A program made the position numbers and the translations under genes. Below the pieces are notes generated by a model, which was not told the origin of the DNA, made no database searches, and saw nothing but the letters and a program-made list of their open reading frames with translations. DNA of 21,412 bases from Bacteroidales bacterium (GTDB taxonomy: Bacteria > Bacteroidota > Bacteroidia > Bacteroidales > GCA-2748055). This document shows, one piece after another, positions 14,402 to 21,412 of this stretch (positions are counted from its first letter, which is position 1; every line of letters starts with the position of its first letter). The stretch spans positions 1 through 21,412 of the forward strand of contig JAGLTY010000004.1 of assembly GCA_023135025.1 (NCBI GenBank), in the 5' to 3' direction.

Positions 14402-15547
14402 TCAGTCAGCTGCAGGAACTTTCTGCATCAACAGTCTGATCACCCTGATCGAAAGATCCATCAGTATGATCCTGGGATTGCCATTGGCCTCGATATGATT
14501 TCCAGCCAGTGTAAAGGCCTCTGCTAAAGCATGTACATTTCCTTCATGAATGAAGGGGCTGAACCTTTTTGAGAATTCAGACTCCTTTGCCGACATATAG
14601 TTCAGGGTATCATTCTCCATATGAAGCATGAAATTCTCCCGAAGCAGGCGCAACGAATAGTCGATCAGCTGCTTCTGCCTCTCCCGGCCCACTCCTGCCA
14701 CACGCTCTACCCAACCATTGATCTGGATAATATCCCTTGCATAACAGAGCCTCATCACTTCGGTAAACAGTTCAAAATGATGGAGCTCCATTTCATCCTG
14801 ACGCAGGGTCTGCAGGGCATTGCTAAAGCTGCCATTTGCTCGTTGAACGGCATCTTCAACCAGTTGCTGATCTGCCTGCTCATATTGCATCAAACCCTCC
14901 CGGATGTCTGCTTCAGAAACAGGAGGAACATGAAACAACTGGGTCCGGCTCAGAATGGTGGCCAGAATTTTGTCTGTATGTTCAGATACCATCAGAATCA
15001 ATGTCTTTTCAGGCGGCTCTTCAATTAATTTCAGCAGCTTATTGGCAGCGGGCTGATTCATCTTCTCAGGCAGCCAGATCACAACCATTCTATAATCCGA
15101 TTCATACGGCTTAAAGCCCAGTTTCCGGATAATGGTTTCGCTCTCCTTTACATTGATAATACCCTGCTTGTTCTCAGCTCCAAGGGATTCGTACCACTGG
15201 CTCTCCGTAAGGTAAAAATCGGCAAGCAGTGCCTCCCTCCACGCTGCAGCATAATCATCACTTACCGGAGGAGCCGACATACTGCCAGTTTTCAATACCG
15301 GGACCACAAAATGGAGATCGGGGTGAACCAGCTTTCCAAACTTGATGCAGGATGGACAGACTCCACAGGAATCATCTTTCTGCCTGTCGTTACATGCAAG
15401 ATACTGTGCCATGGCCACCGCAAGAGTCAACTTTCCTGTACCCTCCGGCCCAAACAACATCAATGCATGGGGAGTGCGGTCGTCCCGAACCAATCTAAGG
15501 AGTTTCTCTTTTACCTCCTGTTGTCCTATGATCTCTTTAAACAACAT
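14402..15547 (-). CDS. holB: DNA polymerase III subunit delta' (clamp loader)
   Basis: Clamp-loader subunit of the replicative polymerase, AAA+ fold. From ATG at 15547 it has 381 residues: [20 protein letters not shown] at the N-terminus, [17 protein letters not shown] (27-43) with the Walker A loop, and a four-Cys zinc module (Cys52, 61, 64, 67). [20 protein letters not shown] and [16 protein letters not shown] follow, then [10 protein letters not shown], where the usual SRC clamp-loader motif reads SRT. An upstream GTG at 15607 would add 20 residues, but the family begins at the MLFKEIIG text and AAGGA lies just before that ATG. It is transcribed divergently from pgk across 88 bases and is the head of the ricT-gldH-trmB-atl run. 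Confidence 0.92.
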   Translation of the reverse strand: MLFKEIIGQQEVKEKLLRLVRDDRTPHALMLFGPEGTGKLTLAVAMAQYLACNDRQKDDSCGVCPSCIKFGKLVHPDLHFVVPVLKTGSMSAPPVSDDYAAAWREALLADFYLTESQWYESLGAENKQGIINVKESETIIRKLGFKPYESDYRMVVIWLPEKMNQPAANKLLKLIEEPPEKTLILMVSEHTDKILATILSRTQLFHVPPVSEADIREGLMQYEQADQQLVEDAVQRANGSFSNALQTLRQDEMELHHFELFTEVMRLCYARDIIQINGWVERVAGVGRERQKQLIDYSLRLLRENFMLHMENDTLNYMSAKESEFSKRFSPFIHEGNVHALAEAFTLAGNHIEANGNPRIILMDLSIRVIRLLMQKVPAAD

Positions 15548-15559
15548 TGTCCTTACAAA

Positions 15560-15590
15560 CTGTAAATGTAGAATTTCTTTTTTACCTTTG
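15560..15590 (+). promoter_or_regulatory. Candidate promoter of pgk
   Basis: TACCTTTG at 15583-15590 matches TAnnTTTG exactly, and CTG at 15560-15562 stands 20 bases upstream at the -33 place (one mismatch from TTG). The leader to the pgk ATG would be about 40 bases and contains the palindrome at 15605-15616. Confidence 0.42.
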
Positions 15591-15604
15591 AGATTCCTTA
15601 CCGC

Positions 15605-15616
15605 CACTGAACAGTG
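15605..15616. repeat. 12-base palindrome CACTGAACAGTG between holB and pgk
   Basis: Arms CACTG and CAGTG surround two bases. It lies 20-31 bases upstream of the pgk ATG, downstream of the candidate -7 box. The two-base loop is too small for a good RNA hairpin, so a protein-binding site is the better reading. It may also affect the divergent holB transcript. Confidence 0.3.
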
Positions 15617-15635
15617 TTACTTAAAATTTATAGAT

Positions 15636-16853
15636 ATGCAAATAATTGATAATTATAGCTTTGCAGGAAAGAAAGTGATCATCAGAGTTGATTTTAATGT
15701 GCCTCTGAGTGCCCAGTACGAGGTGACCGATAACACCAGGATTCGGGGGGCGCTGCCCACCATCAAAAAGGTGCTGCAGGATGGCGGATCGGCCATTCTG
15801 ATGTCACACCTTGGCCGTCCGAAATCCGGTCCGGAAGAGAAGTTTTCCCTGAAGCATGTGATTCCTGCCCTTTCGGAACTCCTGGGAATAGATATCCAGT
15901 TTGCCAATGATTGTATGGGTGAAGAGGCTGTCAACAAATCGGCCGCCCTGAAACCTGGTGAAGTACTGCTGCTGGAAAACCTTCGTTTCTACACAGCCGA
16001 GAATAAAGTCAAGAGCGACGATGAAAAAGCTGCCACCAGGGTATTTGCAGAGAAGCTCTCTACCTATGCCGATGTCTATGTAAATGATGCATTTGGCACC
16101 GCGCACCGCGCGCACGCCTCAACCACTGTGATAGCTGACTTTTTCGATGAAGGATCCAGGATGTTTGGTTTCCTGATCAACAAAGAGATTGAGGCCATGG
16201 ACAAGGTACTTCATCATTCTGAAATGCCGATGACAGCCATTATGGGCGGCGCCAAGGTATCTGATAAGATCCAGGTGATCGAGAACCTGCTCGACAAGGT
16301 GGATAACCTGATTATCGGCGGGGGTATGACCTACACCTTTATCAAAGCAAGGGGCGGTGAAATCGGAAACTCACTATGCGAAGAGGACAAACTGGATGTG
16401 GCTGCCGACCTGATAAAAAAGGCCGAGGCCAAAGGGGTAAAGCTGATTCTTCCGGTTGACCAGGTACTGGCCGATAAATTTGATAACGATGCCCATACTG
16501 AAGGTGCCGACATTGACAGCGGAAAGGCCGGATTTATGGGTCTCGATATCGGACCAAAATCCATCCAGCAGTTAAGCGAGGTGATCATGAACTCCAAAAC
16601 TATTCTCTGGAACGGTCCCATGGGTGTCTTTGAAATGCCCAATTTCCAGAAAGGAACCGTGAGTATCGCACAGACCATTGCCGAATCGACTGCAAAAGGA
16701 GCTTTCAGCCTGGTGGGCGGAGGCGACTCTGTGGCAGCTATAAATAAATTTGGACTGGCCGACAAGGTGAGTTATGTATCCACCGGCGGCGGAGCCATGC
16801 TGGAGTATATTGAAGGCAAGGTACTGCCTGGCATCAAGGCCATCAGGGGATAA
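15636..16853 (+). CDS. pgk: Phosphoglycerate kinase
   Basis: Cytosolic glycolytic enzyme: 1,3-bisphosphoglycerate + ADP gives 3-phosphoglycerate + ATP. The 405 residues fit bacterial PGK. Visible motifs are [11 protein letters not shown] (14-24), [11 protein letters not shown] (56-66), LLENLRFY (112-119), [13 protein letters not shown] (151-163), [10 protein letters not shown] (203-212), [11 protein letters not shown] (323-333), GGGDS (361-365) and STGGGAMLE (382-390). The ATG at 15636 is chosen because the family begins [20 protein letters not shown]; the same frame stays open further upstream, but that part is antisense to holB and has no PGK character. The next gene starts three bases after the stop. 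Confidence 0.97.
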   Translation: MQIIDNYSFAGKKVIIRVDFNVPLSAQYEVTDNTRIRGALPTIKKVLQDGGSAILMSHLGRPKSGPEEKFSLKHVIPALSELLGIDIQFANDCMGEEAVNKSAALKPGEVLLLENLRFYTAENKVKSDDEKAATRVFAEKLSTYADVYVNDAFGTAHRAHASTTVIADFFDEGSRMFGFLINKEIEAMDKVLHHSEMPMTAIMGGAKVSDKIQVIENLLDKVDNLIIGGGMTYTFIKARGGEIGNSLCEEDKLDVAADLIKKAEAKGVKLILPVDQVLADKFDNDAHTEGADIDSGKAGFMGLDIGPKSIQQLSEVIMNSKTILWNGPMGVFEMPNFQKGTVSIAQTIAESTAKGAFSLVGGGDSVAAINKFGLADKVSYVSTGGGAMLEYIEGKVLPGIKAIRG

Positions 16854-16856
16854 GAT

Positions 16857-17846
16857 ATGGACCAGGCTTTTGTAGAGGACATATTTAAGATAAGCGATCA
16901 CAGAACCTTCAGGGCCACTGCCCTGGAGGTTTTTCATTATCAGGCGAAGCATACTCCTGTGTACAGGGATTACCTGGCTGCCCTCGGGGCAGATCCTTCC
17001 CGGATTAAGGAGCCGGAAGAGATCCCCTTTCTTCCCATTGAATTCTTTAAATCACACACCGTTATTGGAGAGGGGAAAAATGCCGAAGTGATCTTCGAAA
17101 GCAGCGGTACCACGGGAACGACTCCCTCCAGGCACCATGTGGCAGATACCGGTCTCTACCGGGAAAGCTTTACACGCGGGTTCCGGAAGTTCTATGGTGA
17201 TCCCGGACAATACTGCATCCTGGCCCTGCTCCCCTCTTACCTGGAACGCAAAGATTCCTCCCTGGTACATATGATGGAGTATCTGATCGGGCAGTCGGGA
17301 CACCCCGAGAGTGGATTCTACCTGGACGACCTGGAGGAACTTGCATCCATCCTGAAAAAGCGGAATGAGGACCGGCAACCCACCCTGCTGGTGGGGGTCA
17401 GTTTTGCACTGCTGGACCTGGCAGAACGTTACCCGTTGCCACTTGGCAGTCATATCACAGTGATGGAGACCGGGGGCATGAAGGGGCGCCGGAAGGAGAT
17501 GATCAGAGGTGAGCTGCACGCAGCGCTAAAAGAGGCTTTTGGTGTCAGCGGCATTCATTCCGAATATGGGATGACCGAACTGCTCTCCCAGGCATACTCC
17601 GGCGGTGAAGGGCGATTCCGCTCTCCCCCGTGGATGAAGGTCCTGGTCCGCGATCCCAACGATCCGCTCTCCCTGCTCTCCAGCGGCCAGTCCGGCGGTA
17701 TCAATATCATAGACCTGGCAAATATATACAGCTGCTCCTTTATTGCCACAGGGGATCTTGGTAAAGTTTATGATGATGGAAGCTTTGAAGTGCTGGGCCG
17801 TTACGACCACTCCGATATAAGGGGGTGTAACCTGCTGATATCCTAA
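16857..17846 (+). CDS. LuxE-like acyl-protein synthetase / adenylate-forming enzyme
   Basis: Member of the ANL-like family related to LuxE, which activates fatty acids as acyl-AMP in luminous bacteria. Here no luxC, luxD or luxAB genes are seen, so the substrate is unknown. In 329 residues the ATP-binding loop is IFESSGTTGTTPSRH (79-93). LPSYLERKDSSLVHMMEYL (125-143) is the LuxE-like central block, ITVMETGGMKGRRKEM (200-215) follows, and then SEYGMTELLSQAY (235-247), FIATGD (295-300) and GRYDHSDIRGCN (314-325), corresponding to the adenylate-forming core motifs A5, A7 and a C-terminal motif. It starts three bases after the pgk stop with a G-rich stretch (AGGGGAT) before the ATG, so it is probably co-transcribed with pgk. 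Confidence 0.82.
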   Translation: MDQAFVEDIFKISDHRTFRATALEVFHYQAKHTPVYRDYLAALGADPSRIKEPEEIPFLPIEFFKSHTVIGEGKNAEVIFESSGTTGTTPSRHHVADTGLYRESFTRGFRKFYGDPGQYCILALLPSYLERKDSSLVHMMEYLIGQSGHPESGFYLDDLEELASILKKRNEDRQPTLLVGVSFALLDLAERYPLPLGSHITVMETGGMKGRRKEMIRGELHAALKEAFGVSGIHSEYGMTELLSQAYSGGEGRFRSPPWMKVLVRDPNDPLSLLSSGQSGGINIIDLANIYSCSFIATGDLGKVYDDGSFEVLGRYDHSDIRGCNLLIS

Positions 17847-17918
17847 ATTCATTGCTTCGAACAAGGTATTAAACCTTCATAATTTTCAAGTGATGGTTCC
17901 GTTTCATAAATTTACTGC

Positions 17919-18710
17919 ATGAAAACACGGTTTTCAACAATGCTGTTTTTATTCTTATTATCTCCATTCATATTCCTTGGATGCCACAAGGAAGACGATT
18001 ACCTTCCCGGGCTGTCAGGCAATATGGTCGGCTACATCTATACATTCGATGAGTTTGGAAATCTGCTGGTTGATCATAGTCATGTTAAAGTCACTGCCAT
18101 TGGGATGGATCAAACCTATAGCAGACATTCAGATGTCACGGGAAGATTCGAGCTGGAGGAGGTCCCCACCGGGACCTTTGAATTGCATTTTGAAAAAGAG
18201 GGATTCGGGGTGCTGAAACAGTTTGGTGTGCAACACCTGGGGGGAAAGCCTACCATTCTGTTAAACAACCGAAGTGAAGAAGAAGCCTATTTTCTTTATG
18301 AAATGCCAGCATCCATCATTGACCATCTCAAGATCGTAAATGATAGCATGTCCTGTGAATTTAGCTTTGCCATTATTCCGAATCCTTCCACTTCCTTTCT
18401 CCTAAAAGTCTTTTTTTCAAGCTCGGACCATTTCACAAGACATAATGCCGAGTATATTGAAGATGTTAGAATCTGGCAAAGGGACGGGAATTATTGGGGA
18501 AAGTTCTATTTCAATGAAACCCCTTCCAGTCCCGGTGAAACAGTCTACTATAAAGCCTGCCGCTTTACTATTCCAGGTGTTATCCGGCCGCCATATCAAA
18601 ATTGGAACGTATATGGTGTGGACACTTACTTCGATTATGAACTCAATGAAACCATATATCCCAACCTAGGTGATGAATCTGAACAGTATTCTTTTACTTT
18701 TCCGGAATAG
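17919..18710 (+). CDS. Predicted surface lipoprotein with carboxypeptidase-regulatory-like domain, paralogue 1 of 3
   Basis: I do not recognise a named family. The 263 residues start with a lipoprotein signal peptide ending IFLGC, Cys22, followed at once by HKEDD, which resembles the acidic K-(D/E)-(D/E) surface-export signal described for Bacteroidota lipoproteins. Residues about 32-110 look like a carboxypeptidase-regulatory-like beta-sandwich: GNMVGYIYTFDEFGN, DVTGRFELEEVPTGTFEL, FEKEGFG, then LGGKPT. The C-terminal half is beta-rich and aromatic (KVFFSSSD, VYYKACRF) and ends YSFTFPE. Its 3' end overlaps the next gene by 38 bases. The two following genes share the same layout and end motif. 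It could be a carbohydrate- or protein-binding surface protein; no catalytic residues are evident. It lies 72 bases after the LuxE-like gene. Confidence 0.75.
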   Translation: MKTRFSTMLFLFLLSPFIFLGCHKEDDYLPGLSGNMVGYIYTFDEFGNLLVDHSHVKVTAIGMDQTYSRHSDVTGRFELEEVPTGTFELHFEKEGFGVLKQFGVQHLGGKPTILLNNRSEEEAYFLYEMPASIIDHLKIVNDSMSCEFSFAIIPNPSTSFLLKVFFSSSDHFTRHNAEYIEDVRIWQRDGNYWGKFYFNETPSSPGETVYYKACRFTIPGVIRPPYQNWNVYGVDTYFDYELNETIYPNLGDESEQYSFTFPE

Positions 18711-19431
18711 AGCCATCCTTCTGACTGGGATCGTCTTATGGACCCTCACAAGCTCCTGTGAAGAGCTCCCGGAGCCTTTGTTCACCAATAGTGTGATCCA
18801 CGGGAATATTGATCTCTATGATAGCTATGATGAAGCTCTGGAAAATATCAGCATTACCGCCCAGGGACCCTATGAGAAAAAGAAGGGTCTTACCGATAGC
18901 AACGGGGACTACCAGATCACCGGATTGGGGAACGGCACCTACGAACTGGAATTCAGCAAGGAAGGATACGGAACTAAATACCAGTATGGAATCCAGCTCT
19001 TCGGCAATGATACAGTTAGAGTGAGGGACGAACTATATAAAAGAATGACCGGGCTTAAGCTGCCCACCCTTTATGAAATACATACCCAGGATACCTATTC
19101 CTGGCTGAGTGAAAAAAAGATCGTTATAACCACCAGCAGGAGCCAGGGTGAGATACCTGCCCGGGTATTTATGTCAGAGGACGATGGTGTCAGCTATAAT
19201 AATTTCCAGTGGACCAGCAATGCACGTACACTAAAACGGAACGGCTTTGATAAGCTCATGCTGATCGTTGATAACCTGCCTTTCGATAGCGGCAAGAAAG
19301 TTTATCTGAGAGTCTACATATGCAACCCTGATGAACATTGGGGCTATTTTAACAAATACACGGGTATGCTGACTTTTTCAACTCTGGAAAAAGACGAGCA
19401 TTCTTCGCTGATGAGTTTTACAATGCCCTGA
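18673..19431 (+). CDS. Predicted surface lipoprotein with carboxypeptidase-regulatory-like domain, paralogue 2 of 3
   Basis: Unnamed family; 252 residues from ATG at 18673 (a GTG one codon earlier is possible, but the ATG is preceded by AGG and is the better choice). The signal peptide ends LTSSC, Cys29, followed by EELPE, again acidic. The first domain has VIHGNIDLYDSYDE, TDSNGDYQITGLGNGTYELE, FSKEGYGTKYQYGIQLFGN, parallel to paralogue 1. The C-terminal half has RVFMSEDDG and KVYLRVYICNP and ends MSFTMP. The start lies inside the end of paralogue 1, and the stop is two bases from the start of paralogue 3, so translation is coupled. Confidence 0.75.
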   Translation: MNLNSILLLFRNRAILLTGIVLWTLTSSCEELPEPLFTNSVIHGNIDLYDSYDEALENISITAQGPYEKKKGLTDSNGDYQITGLGNGTYELEFSKEGYGTKYQYGIQLFGNDTVRVRDELYKRMTGLKLPTLYEIHTQDTYSWLSEKKIVITTSRSQGEIPARVFMSEDDGVSYNNFQWTSNARTLKRNGFDKLMLIVDNLPFDSGKKVYLRVYICNPDEHWGYFNKYTGMLTFSTLEKDEHSSLMSFTMP

Positions 19432-19433
19432 CC

Positions 19434-20162
19434 ATGATAAAAGCTACAACAATATGGAATATCTTATTGCTTTGCTGGCTAACTGCAGCTTGTGAAAAAG
19501 CAGATCCGGACCTTCTTAGCGGAGATATCGCGGGGATGGTTAAAGTATATGATGAAAACAATTATCTCTTGGAAGATATGACCGGCGTTCAGCTTAGTTT
19601 GACCGACGAAACATTCACAGCCCAAACCAGTACCGATCCGTCCGGCAAGTTCCTTTTCGAAGATGTAGACTATGGGAATTATCAGATCGATCTTGAAATG
19701 GCAGGGTATATCAAAACATATAGGGATTACACCCTTCACCACCTGGGGGGCTACAGCCCCACGATGGTGGAATACAGACTTTATGAAGTTCCCAAATTTG
19801 AGACACGTATAGACAGTATCAGGTACAATGGAAAATATGGAAGATCCGATATTTATGTGAATCTCAAGGAGCTTTCCGGCATACCAAAAATTGCCTATAT
19901 CTTCTGGTGTTTCTTCAGTAATACACCAGATGTGTCAAATGAACAGTTTGTCGCAAAAAATAGTGGATGGATGTGGTCTCCAGAGCTAGATGGCCTACTG
20001 ACAGAAATCAGCGTAGATATATGGGACATGCGATTCGATCAATTAGTATCCGATACCATTTACCTCTGTGTGTATCCCCAGGCCTGGGGACAGGGATATT
20101 ATGACTCTTATCCTGAATCACTGGGGAAAGCTTCCAATGTAATCAGTTTTGTGGCTGAATAG
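19434..20162 (+). CDS. Predicted surface lipoprotein with carboxypeptidase-regulatory-like domain, paralogue 3 of 3
   Basis: Unnamed family, 242 residues. The signal peptide ends LTAAC, Cys20, followed by EKADPD, once more acidic. The first domain has DIAGMVKVYDENN, DPSGKFLFEDVDYGNYQIDL, MAGYIKTYRDY and HHLGG, which parallels HLGG of paralogue 1. The C-terminal half has YIFWCFFSNT and TIYLCVYPQAWG and ends ISFVAE. It starts two bases after paralogue 2. The stop lies three bases from the stop of the convergent radical SAM gene, and no hairpin terminator is visible between them. Confidence 0.75.
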   Translation: MIKATTIWNILLLCWLTAACEKADPDLLSGDIAGMVKVYDENNYLLEDMTGVQLSLTDETFTAQTSTDPSGKFLFEDVDYGNYQIDLEMAGYIKTYRDYTLHHLGGYSPTMVEYRLYEVPKFETRIDSIRYNGKYGRSDIYVNLKELSGIPKIAYIFWCFFSNTPDVSNEQFVAKNSGWMWSPELDGLLTEISVDIWDMRFDQLVSDTIYLCVYPQAWGQGYYDSYPESLGKASNVISFVAE

Positions 20163-20165
20163 ATC

Positions 20166-21412
20166 CTAGGTCCAGTTTATCAAATCTTTTGTATGAGCGT
20201 ATAGACCTACCTTACTGATAATGTCCTTGAGGCTTGTACAGGTATTTGCATGCTTTTCTTCAATGTCAACCTTGATGGCCTCAAGTTCCGGGTTTTTTTC
20301 CAGGGAACAGTTTCCGCTTTCAAACAAGCCGGTTAAGCGTTGCATGGTATGGATGATAAACCGGTTTGATTCCACTACCAGGATTCTTAACTCTTCTGAC
20401 AGATTCTGAATCCCTTCCGGAACTCCGTAGAAAAAGGTATAAACAGCCAGATAATTCACTGCCCATTTAGTCAGATTCGTTGCTCCATCGGCACCGTGGA
20501 ACCATGAAGCGAAACAATCGCTTACAAATGCATACATATCATTCATGGATGCTTCATGGAAGTCATAATCAAGAAAACCCGGTCGCCCTTTCAATCTCCC
20601 TGCCAAACGCAACTCCTTTTCTACTTTTGTTTCCAGATAGGGCATCATTTTTAAAAAGGATACCGGCAAATATCCATCGCCGCAGATCTGTGCCAGGAAT
20701 GCCAGGTTATCATTTATTGAGTTGTATGTTGAATCGGGATGAAACAGCATGAATCCATAATCCACGGCAATACCAAGGTCCTTTAAAATTTCGATCCCCC
20801 GGATATTATCTGCAACTGTCAGTCGCTTATTCATTCGAATCAGGCCCTCATCCGTGCCATTTTCAATCCCCAGATAGACCTTAAACAAACCATATTGCTT
20901 CATCATTCCAAACAAATCATCGTCTACCTCATCCGACCTGCAGTTAATTTTCCACATGACCTTACCTGCCAGATCTCTCTCCTCCAATGACCTGCAGAAT
21001 GTGTCTATCCATTGGCTGTTCCTGCTAACCGCAACAGGAAAATCATCATCCTGAAACAGAAATATGGAACAATCGTGTTCTTTATACAGATGTTCCATCT
21101 CATTGACCACCATTTCAGGTTTTCTGATCCGCTTTACAGGACCTGGAGGCTGGCCGTAGAATGCTCTGATGTCGCAAAAGGCACAATTATACACACAACC
21201 CCTTCCGGCAATAAGGGTTGCATATTTTTTCTCCAGTGCAAACTCCTTTAGCCCGGAACGGAACGGAAATGGGAAAGAATCCAGATCGGGCTCAAGGGCA
21301 CTGAGGGTGGTATGCACCACTTCCCCTTCCTTCATAAATGATATACTGTGAATCCCGGTCCACTCTTTTTGTTGTTGAAGACAATTCATCAGTTCCAGAA
21401 TCGTATGTTCTC
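20166..21412 (-). CDS. Radical SAM protein, probably B12-binding type (runs off right edge)
   Basis: The frame is open from the right edge, so at least 415 codons belong to it and the N-terminus is outside; an ATG at 21389 is in frame but codons continue upstream (HTILEL), so it is probably internal. The radical SAM cluster motif is GRGCVYNCAFCDIRAF (CxxxCxxC; cysteines 65, 69 and 72 counting from that Met). Next come VNEMEHLY, IFLFQDDDF, WKINCRSDEVDDDL, VYLGIENGTDEGLIRMNKR and YGFMLFHPDSTYNS. The N-terminal text GIHSISFMKEGEVVHT and LDSFPFPFR is like the linker after a cobalamin-binding domain in BchE-like proteins, so a B12 domain is expected just outside. The substrate is unknown. It converges on the lipoprotein tandem. 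Confidence 0.82.
   Translation of the reverse strand, partial: EHTILELMNCLQQQKEWTGIHSISFMKEGEVVHTTLSALEPDLDSFPFPFRSGLKEFALEKKYATLIAGRGCVYNCAFCDIRAFYGQPPGPVKRIRKPEMVVNEMEHLYKEHDCSIFLFQDDDFPVAVSRNSQWIDTFCRSLEERDLAGKVMWKINCRSDEVDDDLFGMMKQYGLFKVYLGIENGTDEGLIRMNKRLTVADNIRGIEILKDLGIAVDYGFMLFHPDSTYNSINDNLAFLAQICGDGYLPVSFLKMMPYLETKVEKELRLAGRLKGRPGFLDYDFHEASMNDMYAFVSDCFASWFHGADGATNLTKWAVNYLAVYTFFYGVPEGIQNLSEELRILVVESNRFIIHTMQRLTGLFESGNCSLEKNPELEAIKVDIEEKHANTCTSLKDIISKVGLYAHTKDLINWT

Noticed and set aside
15548..15607. GTG start for holB at 15607
   Set aside because: It would add 20 residues with no family likeness and run into the pgk promoter region; the ATG at 15547 has AAGGA before it and begins with the conserved N-terminus.
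15342..15635. N-terminal extension of the phosphoglycerate kinase frame
   Set aside because: This part is antisense to the first third of holB and has no PGK motif; the family N-terminus starts at the ATG at 15636.
17863..17877. Rho-independent terminator after the LuxE-like gene
   Set aside because: AAGGT-ATTAA-ACCTT is a five-pair stem, AT-rich, and the following bases (CATAATTTT) give only a short late T run; too weak to call.
17884..17914. Promoter of the lipoprotein tandem (TTT-N20-TAAATTTA)
   Set aside because: Both boxes have one mismatch and the -7 box ends four bases before the ATG; possible but not strong enough to list as a feature.

Overview
The window looks like chromosomal DNA of a Bacteroidota, most likely a Bacteroidales/Marinilabiliales-type organism. 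The evidence is a TonB-dependent receptor with an N-terminal carboxypeptidase-like domain, two type IX secretion (T9SS)/gliding-type genes next to each other (porX, and porW/sprE) with gldH nearby, Bacteroidota-type promoter boxes (TAnnTTTG), few Shine-Dalgarno sequences, and Kdo transferase (outer membrane with LPS). I see no tRNA, rRNA, CRISPR array, insertion sequence or phage gene. Coding density is very high and no gap exceeds about 155 bases.

Layout. (1) Bases 1-809, minus: the N-terminal 269 residues of a TonB-dependent receptor that runs off the left edge. It is preceded by a -7-like box and an inverted repeat. (2) Bases 963-5480, minus, transcribed right to left: alanine dehydrogenase, a small lipoprotein, a PutP-like sodium/solute symporter and Kdo transferase, spaced 9-27 bases, so probably one operon. 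A candidate promoter and a 10-base direct repeat lie upstream. (3) Bases 5555-10207, minus: porW/sprE (TPR lipoprotein) - porX (receiver plus PglZ) - tsaE, with a TAATG overlap and a one-base gap. (4) Bases 10300-11652, minus: mrp - nfu, Fe-S cluster handling. (5) Bases 11705-15547, minus: holB - ricT-like PSP1 protein - gldH - trmB - atl, tightly packed. A strong promoter match sits between holB and ricT, so close to the ricT ATG that a leaderless mRNA is predicted. (6) Divergent from holB, plus strand: pgk followed three bases later by a LuxE-like adenylate-forming protein. (7) Bases 17919-20162, plus: three consecutive, overlapping or abutting lipoprotein genes that are diverged full-length paralogues. 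(8) Convergent with them, three bases between stop codons, a radical SAM protein (probably cobalamin-dependent) that runs off the right edge.

How they fit. The porW-porX pair joins a T9SS lipoprotein to the response regulator that controls T9SS, with gldH nearby, so the minus-strand run mixes secretion/gliding genes with housekeeping genes. The least described part is the right end: the three-gene lipoprotein tandem with predicted surface-export acidic N-termini, and the LuxE-like enzyme coupled to pgk. All calls rest on reading motifs by eye; no searches were run.
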